Counted from the stretch's first letter, positions 17,265 to 25,628 are shown. The stretch is DNA of 32,921 nt from UBA9715 sp964553375 (GCA_964553375.1 CAZKKN010000020.1:1-32921), one strand, 5' to 3'. The notes: generated from the sequence alone by a model not told the origin. A program made the numbers and translations.

Positions 17265-18269
17265 TTATCGGGAGAACGGCATACCATTTCTCGCGTTCCA
17301 CCCGAAAAGGCGCTGCCGCAATTCTATGCGCGGCCGCAAGGCCCCACGGTATTGACCTCGAATACGGCACCCTAAGCGTTTCGCAATCTGAAGCGCCACA
17401 GACTCAAAGCAATCGAAATCCCGCACCTGACCGCTTGTGAGCTCTATGACGTCATAGCCCATCTCACGCAATCCGTTGACACGCGCGCGATCGGAATCGA
17501 ATTCCGAAGAGCCGCTGTGATCGAAGCGGCCATGATACTCGATGTCGAGCTTCACATGGGGATAGCACAGATCGGCAACACAGTGATGCCTTCGAGCAAT
17601 CACTGCAGCCTGCGAATTCAAGTCGATGGGCAAATTCAAATGCGGCACAGGAAGGTTATAACCTCCTAGACGATACGGAAGACAAAGGAGCATCTGGACC
17701 AGGGATTCCATGGGCGATGCAGCCCCCTCAACGATGAACGGAAGAGCCTTGCGGGCGCGCTGAATACCACGTCGGCCGCTTGATGCATCCAGATAGGATG
17801 CAAGTTCCTTTTTTGAGACAAGGGGAACCTGCCGACTACGAAATCCTCGCGGGGAATCGGCATCGAAACCATAGCGACCGCAGAGCTCGTTGCCAAAAGC
17901 AATCAAGTCGGAAAGCGCAACCGTTGCCGCCAACGCAATGAAGTCGAAGCAAGGAGACGCAACCCACAGTCCTGCATCGAGCTGATAGAACGAGCCTTCT
18001 GGAAAAGGCGGGCGGCAGACATGGTAGCGAACGCCGGGAATCCTACGCCGGTCGATTTGGTTCGGGACTACGATATGGAGAGCCTGTTCCCTCTCCGCTT
18101 CAGCATCCGCATGCAAAAAACGAGCGAGCCGTGAATCAGCAGGGTCAATTGCCACGCCTCTTGCAAACGCGGGATGCCCCTGGCCACTGAGGGTCTTCGG
18201 TGCTCGATCCGGGGGATAAGTCGAGCGCCAAAAACGACGCGAGGTGTCATATCCGATAAGCATGTCCAT
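17265..18269 (-). CDS. Orphan PD-(D/E)XK nuclease-like protein (DUF559/Vsr-like C-domain)
   Basis: A 334-residue protein. The N-terminal half (YDTSRRFWRS to about residue 150) is unassigned and resembles the front part of AbiEi-type or endonuclease-domain proteins. The C-terminal half follows a DUF559/Vsr pattern: Glu188 (SPMESL), Asp233 (VADLCYP), Glu244 (DIEYHG), then a D-x-x-R stretch (Asp260 to Arg261 region) and GYDVIELT. These match the E...D...ExK-like core of the PD-(D/E)XK fold, although the usual Lys/Gln position is His246. There is no methylase, antitoxin or transposase next to it. It has no normal SD; the start ATG (18267-18269) lies six bases after an extended -10. Possible roles are DNA repair, defence or a mobile-element remnant. 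Function is not established. Confidence 0.65.
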   Translation of the reverse strand: MDMLIGYDTSRRFWRSTYPPDRAPKTLSGQGHPAFARGVAIDPADSRLARFLHADAEAEREQALHIVVPNQIDRRRIPGVRYHVCRPPFPEGSFYQLDAGLWVASPCFDFIALAATVALSDLIAFGNELCGRYGFDADSPRGFRSRQVPLVSKKELASYLDASSGRRGIQRARKALPFIVEGAASPMESLVQMLLCLPYRLGGYNLPVPHLNLPIDLNSQAAVIARRHHCVADLCYPHVKLDIEYHGRFDHSGSSEFDSDRARVNGLREMGYDVIELTSGQVRDFDCFESVALQIAKRLGCRIRGQYRGALRPRIELRQRLFGWNARNGMPFSR

Positions 18270-18275
18270 CGCCTT

Positions 18276-18284
18276 ATTCTAGCA
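18276..18284 (-). promoter_or_regulatory. Extended -10 promoter, predicted leaderless, for the nuclease gene
   Basis: Minus strand TGC-TAGAAT followed by six bases and then the ATG at 18269. Initiation 7 bases after the -10 would fall on the A of the start codon, giving an mRNA without a leader. AAGG lies within the six bases but is too close to the ATG to act as an SD. Confidence 0.5.
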
Positions 18285-18662
18285 ATGAAAATCCCGCGAT
18301 TCAGAAAAAGAAAATGAGAAGCGAATCAGTGTCTGAACTGCGAATACTTTCTGTCGAATCTTTGTTGGAAATCGAATTTGCAAAGAAGGCCTTGGGCGCA
18401 AAGAGCCTGTTGAAGCGCTGCCCTAGTATAATCCGTCCTCATTCTCTTTCCAAAGGCGCTCACGCACGATTTGTGACGACCTCATGGAGAGCCCTCGACC
18501 CAACCACCGATACTGGGACTGAAAGGACAATGCGAAGACCTCGAACCAAAGTGCGCGGAGTGGCATGCGCCATCCGTTAAGGCAGGACGCGGGACAAACG
18601 AGGGGAGGCAAGAGGCGGAAGTAAGGCGCAGTATAATGGGCCCGGTTCCCTTGGAACCTCCC
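18285..18662. other. Intergenic stretch between the nuclease and response regulator genes
   Basis: About 380 bases with no gene I can support. Two plus-strand TATAAT hexamers occur, at 18427-18432 and 18632-18637; the second is the better candidate for the response regulator promoter, although neither has a convincing -35. An 88-codon plus-strand ORF starting at 18314 has no SD and no recognisable product. No tRNA or known RNA pattern was found. Confidence 0.5.
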
Positions 18663-18774
18663 GAAGCTGGGACCGCTTGAGGTCAGCACCGCCCGAGGTC
18701 GGGATTGCGCGAAGTTGAAGCCGCTCGAGGTCGGGATCGCACGAAGCCGGAATCGCCCGAAGCCTGCACCGGAA
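18663..18774 (+). repeat. Seven tandem 16-nt repeats upstream of the response regulator gene
   Basis: Units begin at 18663, 18679, 18695, 18711, 18727, 18743 and 18759, exactly 16 bases apart. Each begins GAAG or GAGGTC and most end in GCNC; the consensus is about GARGNCGGGATCGCNC. The best-conserved units are the third and fifth (GAGGTCGGGATTGC and GAGGTCGGGATCGC). The array ends at the SD of the next gene and lies downstream of a TATAAT at 18632. It may be a set of binding sites or a length-variable leader. Confidence 0.85.
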
Positions 18775-18784
18775 AGGAAGGCCC

Positions 18785-19459
18785 GTGAAGATACTCCTTG
18801 TGGAAGATGACCTCGCTATCGTGCGCAGCCTCGAAGAGCTGCTGCGAAGCGAAGGCTACAGCACCAAGCAAACCGGGCGCCAGGACGAGGCGGTTGCCCT
18901 GCTGGCCTCGGAGGACTTCGACCTCATCCTTCTGGACGTGACCTTAGCCCAGGGCAACGGCTTCGCCGTGTGCGCAGCAGCCAAGGAAGCCGCCCCTGAC
19001 CGGCCGGTTATCTTCCTCACAGCGTCTGACGACGAATACTCCACAGTGGCGGGCCTGGACATGGGGGCTGTGGACTACATCGCAAAACCCTTCCGCGCTC
19101 GAGAGCTGACATCCCGCATCCGGGCGGCCCTGCGACGCAGCGCCCCGCCCGAAGAGGCGCTTCAGGCCGGCAGCTTGCGGCTGGACCCAACCACGGCCCG
19201 GGTGACCAAAGACGGCCGGGAAGTGGTGCTCTCGGCTCTGGAATACCGCTTGCTGCTTCACTTCATGCAACGCCCCGAGCGTCTGGTCACACGCGAGAAC
19301 CTGCGCGATGCCATCTGGGACAGCGCCGGTGAATACGTGTCCGACAACGCCATAAACGTCTACATCCGGCGGCTGCGCGAGCGCGTAGAAGACGACCCGG
19401 CCAACCCAACGCTCATAACCACCGTGCGCGGCCTGGGTTACAAGCTGGAGAACGCATGA
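18785..19459 (+). CDS. OmpR/PhoB-family response regulator
   Basis: A 224-residue DNA-binding response regulator. Receiver domain: acidic pocket Asp8/Asp9, phospho-acceptor Asp51 (LILLDVTL), Thr79 and Lys101 (IAKPF). The C-terminal winged helix (residues about 125-222) ends in the typical TTVRGLGYKLE. The start is a GTG at 18785 with AAAGGAAGG just upstream. It overlaps the kinase gene by ATGA (19456-19459), and an ABC transporter follows, so it probably controls that transporter. Its leader carries the 16-nt tandem array. Named target or signal is unknown. Confidence 0.95.
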   Translation: MKILLVEDDLAIVRSLEELLRSEGYSTKQTGRQDEAVALLASEDFDLILLDVTLAQGNGFAVCAAAKEAAPDRPVIFLTASDDEYSTVAGLDMGAVDYIAKPFRARELTSRIRAALRRSAPPEEALQAGSLRLDPTTARVTKDGREVVLSALEYRLLLHFMQRPERLVTRENLRDAIWDSAGEYVSDNAINVYIRRLRERVEDDPANPTLITTVRGLGYKLENA

Positions 19460-20481
19460 GCGCCCTGGAACGCTCCTCCCTGCGGCAAATCGCGGCGCTG
19501 GCGTTCATCCTGGCCGTCATCACCGCTGCGGCTGCATGGCTCGGCGGCCGCACGGCGGGGCTGTGGTGCTTGGCAGCCTCGGTTGCCGCTCTGGCATTCT
19601 TCTGCGTCGTAGCCTTCAGGCGTCACCGGGAGATGCGCCGCCTCGCCGCCGAGTTGGACGAAGTGCTTCATAGCCGCCGCTTGCTCAGATTGTCAGATTA
19701 TCACGAAGGCGACCTTGCCATACTGCGAAACGAGCTTGAGAAGATGGTGACCCGGCTCGTCCGGCTAAGCGACCAGCTAGCGGCAGAGAAGAGCGCTTTG
19801 GCAGATGCCCTGGCCGATATATCCCACCAGATCCGCACGCCGCTCACAGCCGCTGAACTCATGATCACCGCCATCGAGCGCAGCGACAACGCCCAAGAGC
19901 GCAAGCACATGCTGCGGGATTTGGAAGGGCTCCTTGACCGCATATCCTGGCTGGTAGCCACCCTGCTGAAGATCGCCAAAGTGGACGCCGGCGCTTTCCC
20001 GCTGGAAATGCGCCCCATAACGGCCGCAGCCGTAGTGGACCGGGCGCTTTCGCCTTTGGAAGTGCCCCTTGACCTGCGCAGCATCCAGCTGGAGCGCCAG
20101 GTGCCCGCCAGCGTGGGCTTTACGGGCGACGAGCTGTGGTGCGCCGAGGCCCTGGAGAACATCGTGAAGAATTGCATGGAGCACACCCCGGCCGGCGGGC
20201 GCATAACCATCACGGCGTCCGAAGATGCCCTGGCCACGCGCATAACCGTGGAAGACACGGGACCTGGCATCGCCGCCGAGGACCTCCCCCACCTGTTCGA
20301 ACGGTTCTATCGGGGTGAACGGGAAGGGCGCGGAAACGAGGGTTTCGGCCTGGGACTCGCCTTGGCCCAGGCCCTGGTTTCGGCCCAGGGAGGCACCCTG
20401 CGGGCCGCAAACGTGGACGAGACCAGCGGAAACGCGACCGGCGCCCGCTTCGAGGCCGCCTTCCCCAAGCTATGCGTGTAG
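19456..20481 (+). CDS. Sensor histidine kinase with two membrane helices and minimal sensor loop
   Basis: A 341-residue HisKA-type kinase. Two membrane helices, about residues 10-29 and 35-54, are joined by only about five residues (GGRTAG), so no extracellular sensor domain exists. The H-box is DISHQIRTPL with His124; the N-box is NIVKNCMEHTP, followed by EDTGPGI and GFGLGLALAQ in the ATP-binding domain. This is the architecture of intramembrane-sensing kinases (BceS-like), which often read the state of a partner ABC transporter. It overlaps the response regulator and is followed 168 bases later by such a transporter. Phosphotransfer to the adjacent regulator is inferred from the overlap. 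Confidence 0.94.
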   Translation: MSALERSSLRQIAALAFILAVITAAAAWLGGRTAGLWCLAASVAALAFFCVVAFRRHREMRRLAAELDEVLHSRRLLRLSDYHEGDLAILRNELEKMVTRLVRLSDQLAAEKSALADALADISHQIRTPLTAAELMITAIERSDNAQERKHMLRDLEGLLDRISWLVATLLKIAKVDAGAFPLEMRPITAAAVVDRALSPLEVPLDLRSIQLERQVPASVGFTGDELWCAEALENIVKNCMEHTPAGGRITITASEDALATRITVEDTGPGIAAEDLPHLFERFYRGEREGRGNEGFGLGLALAQALVSAQGGTLRAANVDETSGNATGARFEAAFPKLCV

Positions 20482-20536
20482 ACGGCTGTGCAAAGGCGAC
20501 TGCGTGCAGAAAACCCCCGGTCAGCGCAGCACCCTT

Positions 20537-20572
20537 CATATTGCAGCCCTCCATATTACAGGATTGTAATAT
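20537..20572 (+). promoter_or_regulatory. Dyad and direct repeat, probable operator/promoter of the ABC operon
   Basis: ATATTACA (20553-20560) and TGTAATAT (20565-20572) form a perfect 8-bp dyad with a 4-base centre. CATATTGCAG (20537-20546) and CATATTACAG (20552-20561) are direct repeats 15 bases apart. TTGCAG (20541) and TGTAAT (20565-20570), 18 bases apart, could be -35 and -10. This AT-rich patch stands out in GC-rich DNA. The neighbouring response regulator is the natural candidate to bind. Confidence 0.5.
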
Positions 20573-20649
20573 CGGCGCCACAGCGGCGTAAGGCAAGCCA
20601 TCCATAGTGGTATCCGTACCCGGATGCGATAAGAAAGGAACGGAGCACC

Positions 20650-21333
20650 ATGAACATCCTGGAAGTCAATCATCTGACGAAAATCTACGGCGAAGGCGCC
20701 CAGGCCACGCGCGCTGTAGACGACGTGAGCTTCGGCGTGGAAGAGGGCGAGTTCCTGGCCATCGTGGGGTCGTCAGGATCGGGGAAATCCACGTTGCTGC
20801 ACCTCATGGGCGGCGTGGACCGGCCCACCTCTGGCACGGTGCGCCTGAACGGCACCGACGTGTATAGCTGCGGCGATGAGCAACTGGCTGTCTTCCGCCG
20901 CCGCGAGGTGGGGCTCGTGTACCAGTTCTACAACCTGGTGCCCGTGCTGAACGTGGTGGAGAACATGACGCTGCCCGTGGCCCTGGATGGCAGACCCGTG
21001 AACGAGGAGCGCCTGGCGGATCTACTGGACCGCCTGGGGCTGCGGGGGCGCGAGGGGCATCTGCCCCGACAGCTCTCCGGAGGCCAACAGCAACGGGCGG
21101 CAATCGGGCGGGCGCTGATGAACGCGCCTTCCATCGTGCTGGCCGACGAACCCACCGGCAACCTGGATACCGCCAACAGCCGCACCATCATGCAGCTGCT
21201 GCGCGATTCCAACCGCGACTTCGGCCAGACCATGGTTGTGATCACCCATGACGAGGAGATAGCCCTGGCCGCCGATCGCATCATCGCCATGGAAGACGGC
21301 CGCATCGTACGGGATGAGCGGGTGCGCCGATGA
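20650..21333 (+). CDS. ABC transporter ATPase (MacB/LolD/BceA type)
   Basis: A 227-residue ATPase energising the permease encoded next. Walker A is GSSGSGKST (residues 40-48), the Q-loop lies in VYQFYNLVP, the signature is LSGGQQQR, and Walker B is IVLADEPTGNLD, followed by the switch His in VITHDEE. This wording is typical of the family that drives mechanotransmission permeases of the FtsX/MacB/BceB kind. SD: AAAGGAAC near 20634. The stop overlaps the permease ATG as ATGA (21330-21333), implying a tight pair. Confidence 0.96.
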   Translation: MNILEVNHLTKIYGEGAQATRAVDDVSFGVEEGEFLAIVGSSGSGKSTLLHLMGGVDRPTSGTVRLNGTDVYSCGDEQLAVFRRREVGLVYQFYNLVPVLNVVENMTLPVALDGRPVNEERLADLLDRLGLRGREGHLPRQLSGGQQQRAAIGRALMNAPSIVLADEPTGNLDTANSRTIMQLLRDSNRDFGQTMVVITHDEEIALAADRIIAMEDGRIVRDERVRR

Positions 21334-24275
21334 ATGCCATGTTGAGATTCACCCTGCGCTCGCTTCGGGCTAACCGGGCGCGCACCCTGGTGACCATTGG
21401 CGGCGTGGCCCTGGCTGCCGCCCTGCTCACGGCCGTACTCACCAGCTTCACCAGCTTGCAATCCATGCTCTACCGGACCGAGATGAGCACAGCGGGCACA
21501 TGGATGGCCCAGGTGGAAGGCAATGCCTTGGAGCCCCTGCAAAAGGAAGCGGAAGCGGCGCTGGCCAGCGGGCAGATCAGCGATGTGGCTTATTTGCAAG
21601 ACATGGGCTTCGGCGAGCTGACGGAGGCGCAACGAAGCATCTACGGCATTTACCTGCCCATCGCGGGTTTTTCCGGTGATATCGAAACGCTGTGCGCCAT
21701 AGAGCCAAGCGAAGGGCGCCTGCCCGAAGCGCCGGGGGAGATCCTGCTCTTTGACACCTGGCGCACCAGCGAAGACGGCCTGCAAATAGGCGATACCCTC
21801 ACGCTGCCCGTTGGCGAGCGCGTGGCAGTAGCGGCTCCCGGGAAAGAAACTGCCTCGGAGATGGCCGGCGTGCCAGCCGACGGCAACTACACCGGCGATG
21901 CGGAATCCGATGAGCGCATGATAGAGGACGGCACCGTGCTGAATTCCTCCATCGGGTATTTGGATGCCGCCTCCGATGATGGCGTTTTCAACGAGGAGCT
22001 GCGCAATACCCGGGAGCGCACCTATACCGTGGTGGGGTTTTACGACCACGCGGGTCCTGTTGCGATCAACAACTGCGGTATGCTCGCGCTCACCTGCGAT
22101 TCGTCGCGCGATGAAGCCGCAGGCTACGTTAGCGCCTACGTGACCATGGACAACGTATCCAGCACCGACGAGGTGAAGGAGCGCTTGGAGGAGGCCTTCC
22201 CCGACCATTATGCCGAGCTGCACATGGGGCTGCTGCGCTACATGGGCGTGCGCACCGATAGCTCCATATGGGATACGTTCTTCGGCGTTGTGGCCATACT
22301 GGCCACCGTGATCACCGTGGCTTGCATATCGCTCATCTATAACGCCTTCGCCATCTCGGTGGCCGAGCGCACCCGGCAATTCGCGCTGCTGGCGTCGGTG
22401 GGTGCCTCGCAGCGTCAGCGGCGCTACGCTGTATTGGTTGAGGCCCTGGCCGTTGCGCTGGTGGGCATACCGTTGGGCGTGCTGGTGGGCATCGGCGGCT
22501 GCGCGGCTACGTTCGCGGCGCTGGGCCCCACTCTGGCCGAGGTGTTCGGCGCCTCCGACGCGGGCTTCAAGCTGGCGGTTGAGCCCTGGGTGCTGCTATT
22601 GGGGGCGGCCCTTACCCTGGTAACCGTGCTGCTGAGCGCCTTCGTGCCGGCCTGGCGAGCTGGGCGCGCGAACATCATCGAAGCGTTGCGCGGCGGCCAG
22701 AACGCCCGAGCATCCGAGCGCGGCGCCCTGCGGGCAGAACGGGCGGCGCAAGGTGCTCTGTGGCGCAACCGGGGGCTTGCCGGACGCCTCTTCGGCGTGG
22801 GAGGCACCTTGGCGCGCATAAACGAGAAGCGCGGCGCCTCGAAGAGCACCGCTGCCTCAGTGTCTCTGGCGCTGGCTATCGTATTGCTGCTCACTGCAGG
22901 CTCGCTTTCCACCTTCCTGGGTACCCTGGCAAACGTGGCCGGGGGCGCGGAGCCCGCAGGCGATGTGGCAGTGATGGCGATGCTGGTCAGCAAGGAATAC
23001 GCAGCCGATGATGGTGCAGAGCCCACTCCCCAAGCCGTGACCGAAGCCGCGAACGCGCGCTTCGCCGCCGAAGCGGATATCTTCGCCGGAGGCTACGAAG
23101 CCCTGAAGGAAGTACCCGACACGGAGCCTCTGGGCTGGACGCTCAGCGGCCCGGCCCCCATCATCGTACCTGAGGCCATGGCAGGGGCGGCGATGCATAC
23201 CACCGATGCCATCCAGGGCGGCCCGATGGCCGACGGGAACTATGGTGCCATGGCCATCATCACGTATCTGGATGATGCCTCCTTCGACAGCTTCGCCGCT
23301 GAATCGGGTTTGGATGCAGCCGCCTACCACGACCCCGACCATCCGCGTGTCATAGGCGTATCCCAAACCTACGGCAACGACGGCAGCATGTACAAGCTGA
23401 TGGATGTGCTAGCAGGTCCAGGCACCGTTGAGGTGCTGACCGGTGCGGTATGCGACGGGCAGCCGGCGAGTCGCTTCGACATAAGCTACGAGGAGGGCGG
23501 CGTGGCCTTCGAACCCTATGTGACCGACGGGGCCGGCCGTGTCAAGGCGGTCACGGGCGAGACGGCCCTTGCCACCGTATCGTTGGATGTCGCAGCCGTG
23601 GTGCCGACAGGACCCGACGCCGTGGAAGCGAGTGGCAGCACTGGCGTGCAGCTGGTGGCGCCCCGTTCGCTGGCGGCCACCCAGGGATTCGGCATGACCG
23701 GCCCCTCCTTCCGCGCCTTCTTCAATACGCCCGAGGGGAGCTCCGGCGAAGCGGGGCAGGCCCTGGTGGACCGGCTGGGCGACTACCTCCACGAACAACC
23801 CGATGCCGACCCCTCCTTCCTCAGCATGATGGACTATGCAGGCAATCGCAACAACAATCGCATGCTTGCCCTGGTGGTGAACGTGTTCTGCCTGCTGTTC
23901 ACGGTGATCCTAGCGCTCATTGCCCTGGGAAATGTATTCAACACCGTTACCAACAGCCTCATCCTGCGTCGCCGGGAGTTCGCCGTGATGCGCTCCGTGG
24001 GCATGTCGGACCGACAATTCCGCCGCATGATAGCAGACGAATGCACTGCCTGGTGCATCCGCGGGCTGGTGCCGGGGATCATCATATCCGCCTGCGTGTC
24101 CTTCCTGCTGTACCGGGCGGTGGCCATGAGCATGCAGGGGATGGCCTTCGCCTTGCCCTGGACGTACCTGGCGCTGGCATTCGCACTCACGGCAGCGGCG
24201 GTGGCCATCTCGGTGGGCTACGGCATGCACCGCTGCAAGGCCGACAACGTGGTTGAGGCCCTGCGGGCGGAATAA
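21330..24275 (+). CDS. Large FtsX/MacB-like ABC transporter permease
   Basis: A 981-residue membrane protein with two FtsX-type halves. A first helix at about residues 20-42 precedes a roughly 270-residue extracellular region. Three helices follow at about 310-440 (ending in VPAWRAGRANIIEALRGG, the coupling segment seen in FtsX proteins). A fifth helix lies at about 510-535, then a second large extracellular region of about 300 residues, then three C-terminal helices and a matching end (CKADNVVEALRAE). Eight helices is the low end for BceB (usually ten). The transported or sensed compound is unknown; genes of this layout often protect against antimicrobial peptides or export lipoproteins or peptides. 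Intact, no frameshift. Confidence 0.9.
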   Translation: MNAMLRFTLRSLRANRARTLVTIGGVALAAALLTAVLTSFTSLQSMLYRTEMSTAGTWMAQVEGNALEPLQKEAEAALASGQISDVAYLQDMGFGELTEAQRSIYGIYLPIAGFSGDIETLCAIEPSEGRLPEAPGEILLFDTWRTSEDGLQIGDTLTLPVGERVAVAAPGKETASEMAGVPADGNYTGDAESDERMIEDGTVLNSSIGYLDAASDDGVFNEELRNTRERTYTVVGFYDHAGPVAINNCGMLALTCDSSRDEAAGYVSAYVTMDNVSSTDEVKERLEEAFPDHYAELHMGLLRYMGVRTDSSIWDTFFGVVAILATVITVACISLIYNAFAISVAERTRQFALLASVGASQRQRRYAVLVEALAVALVGIPLGVLVGIGGCAATFAALGPTLAEVFGASDAGFKLAVEPWVLLLGAALTLVTVLLSAFVPAWRAGRANIIEALRGGQNARASERGALRAERAAQGALWRNRGLAGRLFGVGGTLARINEKRGASKSTAASVSLALAIVLLLTAGSLSTFLGTLANVAGGAEPAGDVAVMAMLVSKEYAADDGAEPTPQAVTEAANARFAAEADIFAGGYEALKEVPDTEPLGWTLSGPAPIIVPEAMAGAAMHTTDAIQGGPMADGNYGAMAIITYLDDASFDSFAAESGLDAAAYHDPDHPRVIGVSQTYGNDGSMYKLMDVLAGPGTVEVLTGAVCDGQPASRFDISYEEGGVAFEPYVTDGAGRVKAVTGETALATVSLDVAAVVPTGPDAVEASGSTGVQLVAPRSLAATQGFGMTGPSFRAFFNTPEGSSGEAGQALVDRLGDYLHEQPDADPSFLSMMDYAGNRNNNRMLALVVNVFCLLFTVILALIALGNVFNTVTNSLILRRREFAVMRSVGMSDRQFRRMIADECTAWCIRGLVPGIIISACVSFLLYRAVAMSMQGMAFALPWTYLALAFALTAAAVAISVGYGMHRCKADNVVEALRAE

Positions 24276-24289
24276 GAAGGCAGGTAACA

Positions 24290-24322
24290 GGTTAACACAG
24301 GGGTCTGTCCCCTGTGTTAACC
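24290..24322. repeat. Perfect 14-bp inverted repeat (REP-like palindrome)
   Basis: GGTTAACACAGGGG (24290-24303) and CCCCTGTGTTAACC (24309-24322) pair perfectly around the loop TCTGT. It begins 14 bases after the permease stop. No T-run follows on either strand, so a standard intrinsic terminator is not supported. The form resembles short REP-type palindromes mobilised by RAYT transposases, but none is encoded here. Confidence 0.85.
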
Positions 24323-24352
24323 TATCGCATGCGCCGCAAGCCAACCCAAATG

Positions 24353-24564
24353 GCACACAACTCCAGTTTTCGTGTCATTTCAGACATGATTCTGGCGCAA
24401 AAAGGCACGTCGTGTGCGCGGACAGGCGCCCAAAGCAATATATAGCCGTGTATTTCCCCAGGTCGCGGTTTTCGGGACGTCCGACACCAGGGCATCAAGC
24501 GCACACAACCTATGATTTCGTGCCATTCCGAACGAAAAGTGGCACGAAAACGAAGGGCGTGTGC
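24353..24564. repeat. Composite palindromic repeat, locus 2
   Basis: Same layout as 16922-17132: dyads at 24353-24417 (65 nt) and 24501-24564 (64 nt), an 83-base spacer, and TTTCCCCAGGTCGC at 24453-24466, again 36 bases after the first dyad. The second dyad is the best preserved copy: inner arms TTTCGTGCCA (24516-24525) and TGGCACGAAA (24540-24549) pair over 10 of 10 bases, and GCACAC pairs with GTGTGC outside. The element lies between the permease and nfo, both on the plus strand. Confidence 0.85.
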
Positions 24565-24625
24565 TCGCATCCGCTGGCAAGGAGGCATTGCGGTATCCTG
24601 AAACCATACCGAGAGAGGAAATGCC

Positions 24626-25461
24626 ATGCTCACTATCGGATGCCACCTGTCCATCGCCAAGGGATTCGCCCAGGCCGCGCGTGACGCGGCCTCGATCGAC
24701 GCCAACACCTTCCAGTTCTTCACCCGCAACCCGCGAGGCGGCAAGGCGAAGGAGCTGGATCCGGCCGACCTGGCGGCCTTCCGTGACATCTGCGCCGAAG
24801 CGGGCATTGGGGGAATCCTAGCCCATGCGCCCTATACCATGAACCCCTGCTCCGCCAAGGAGGAGACGCGCGAGTTCGCGCTGCAAACGCTGACGGGGGA
24901 TTTGGAGCGCATGGAGGAGATCATGCCCGGCCAGCTGTACAACATGCACCCTGGCTCCCATACCGGTCAGGGCGCTGAAGCAGGAATCGACCAGATCGCC
25001 GCAGCACTCAACGCCGCTTTGACGCCCGACCAAACCACCACCGTGCTGCTGGAGACCATGGCGGGCAAAGGGTCGGAAGTGGGGCGGAGCTTCCAGGAGA
25101 TCGCCGCTATCATCGATCAGGTGGAACTCGACGACCACCTGGGTGTTTGCTTGGATACCTGCCATGTATGGGATGGGGGCTACGACGTAGCGGCCGACCT
25201 GGATGGCGTGCTGGAGGAGTTCGATCGCGTGATCGGATTGCCGCGATTGCGGGCTTTGCACCTGAACGATTCGAAGAATCCGCGTGATTCCCATAAAGAT
25301 CGTCACGAGAAGCTGGGCGAAGGGCATATCGGTTTCGATGCCTTTTCCGCCGTTGTGAATCACCCGGCCCTGGCGGGGCTGCCCTTCTATCTGGAAACTC
25401 CCCAGGACGACCTTGCCGGATGGGGTGGGGAGATAGCTCGGCTGCGCGAAGCCTATCAAGG
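24626..25461 (+). CDS. nfo: Endonuclease IV (AP endonuclease), 3' end lost in gap
   Basis: Cuts DNA 5' to abasic sites in base-excision repair. The TIM-barrel AP endonuclease 2 family is clear: IGCHLSIAKG at the start, HAPYTMNPC, then zinc-binding segments NMHPGSH, LLETMAGKG, CLDTCHVWDGGYD, LHLNDSK and DRHEKLGEGHIG in order. 279 codons are visible up to AYQG, where a 100-N gap begins. Relatives end near this point, so only a few residues and the stop are probably missing. The ATG at 24626 follows GAGAGGAAAT. It lies 61 bases after the repeat element. Confidence 0.95.
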
Positions 25462-25561
25462 NNNNNNNNNNNNNNNNNNNNNNNNNNNNNNNNNNNNNNN
25501 NNNNNNNNNNNNNNNNNNNNNNNNNNNNNNNNNNNNNNNNNNNNNNNNNNNNNNNNNNNNN
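25462..25561. other. Assembly gap (100 N)
   Basis: Exactly 100 unknown bases, the usual placeholder for a gap of unknown size. It hides the nfo stop and possibly more sequence between nfo and the convergent ECF operon. The 67 bases after it hold no feature I can support. Confidence 0.99.
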
Positions 25562-25628
25562 CACCACGGAATCCGACAGCCGAAGCCTTAGCGAGACCGC
25601 TCTGGCCCGCAGGCAATCACCTTCCTCT

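Noticed and set aside
16920..17375. 151-codon ORF through the repeat, and a similar one at 24253-24684
   Set aside because: Protein-level similarity between the two is present in several frames at once, as expected from DNA-level repeat conservation; no SD.
18314..18580. 88-codon plus-strand ORF before the response regulator
   Set aside because: No SD, no family, odd composition; likely chance.
16922..24564. CRISPR or integron attC sites
   Set aside because: The four dyads are paired over fixed 83-base spacers in two distant loci, not a regular array; the conserved attC core sites (RYYYAAC/GTTRRRY) are absent.
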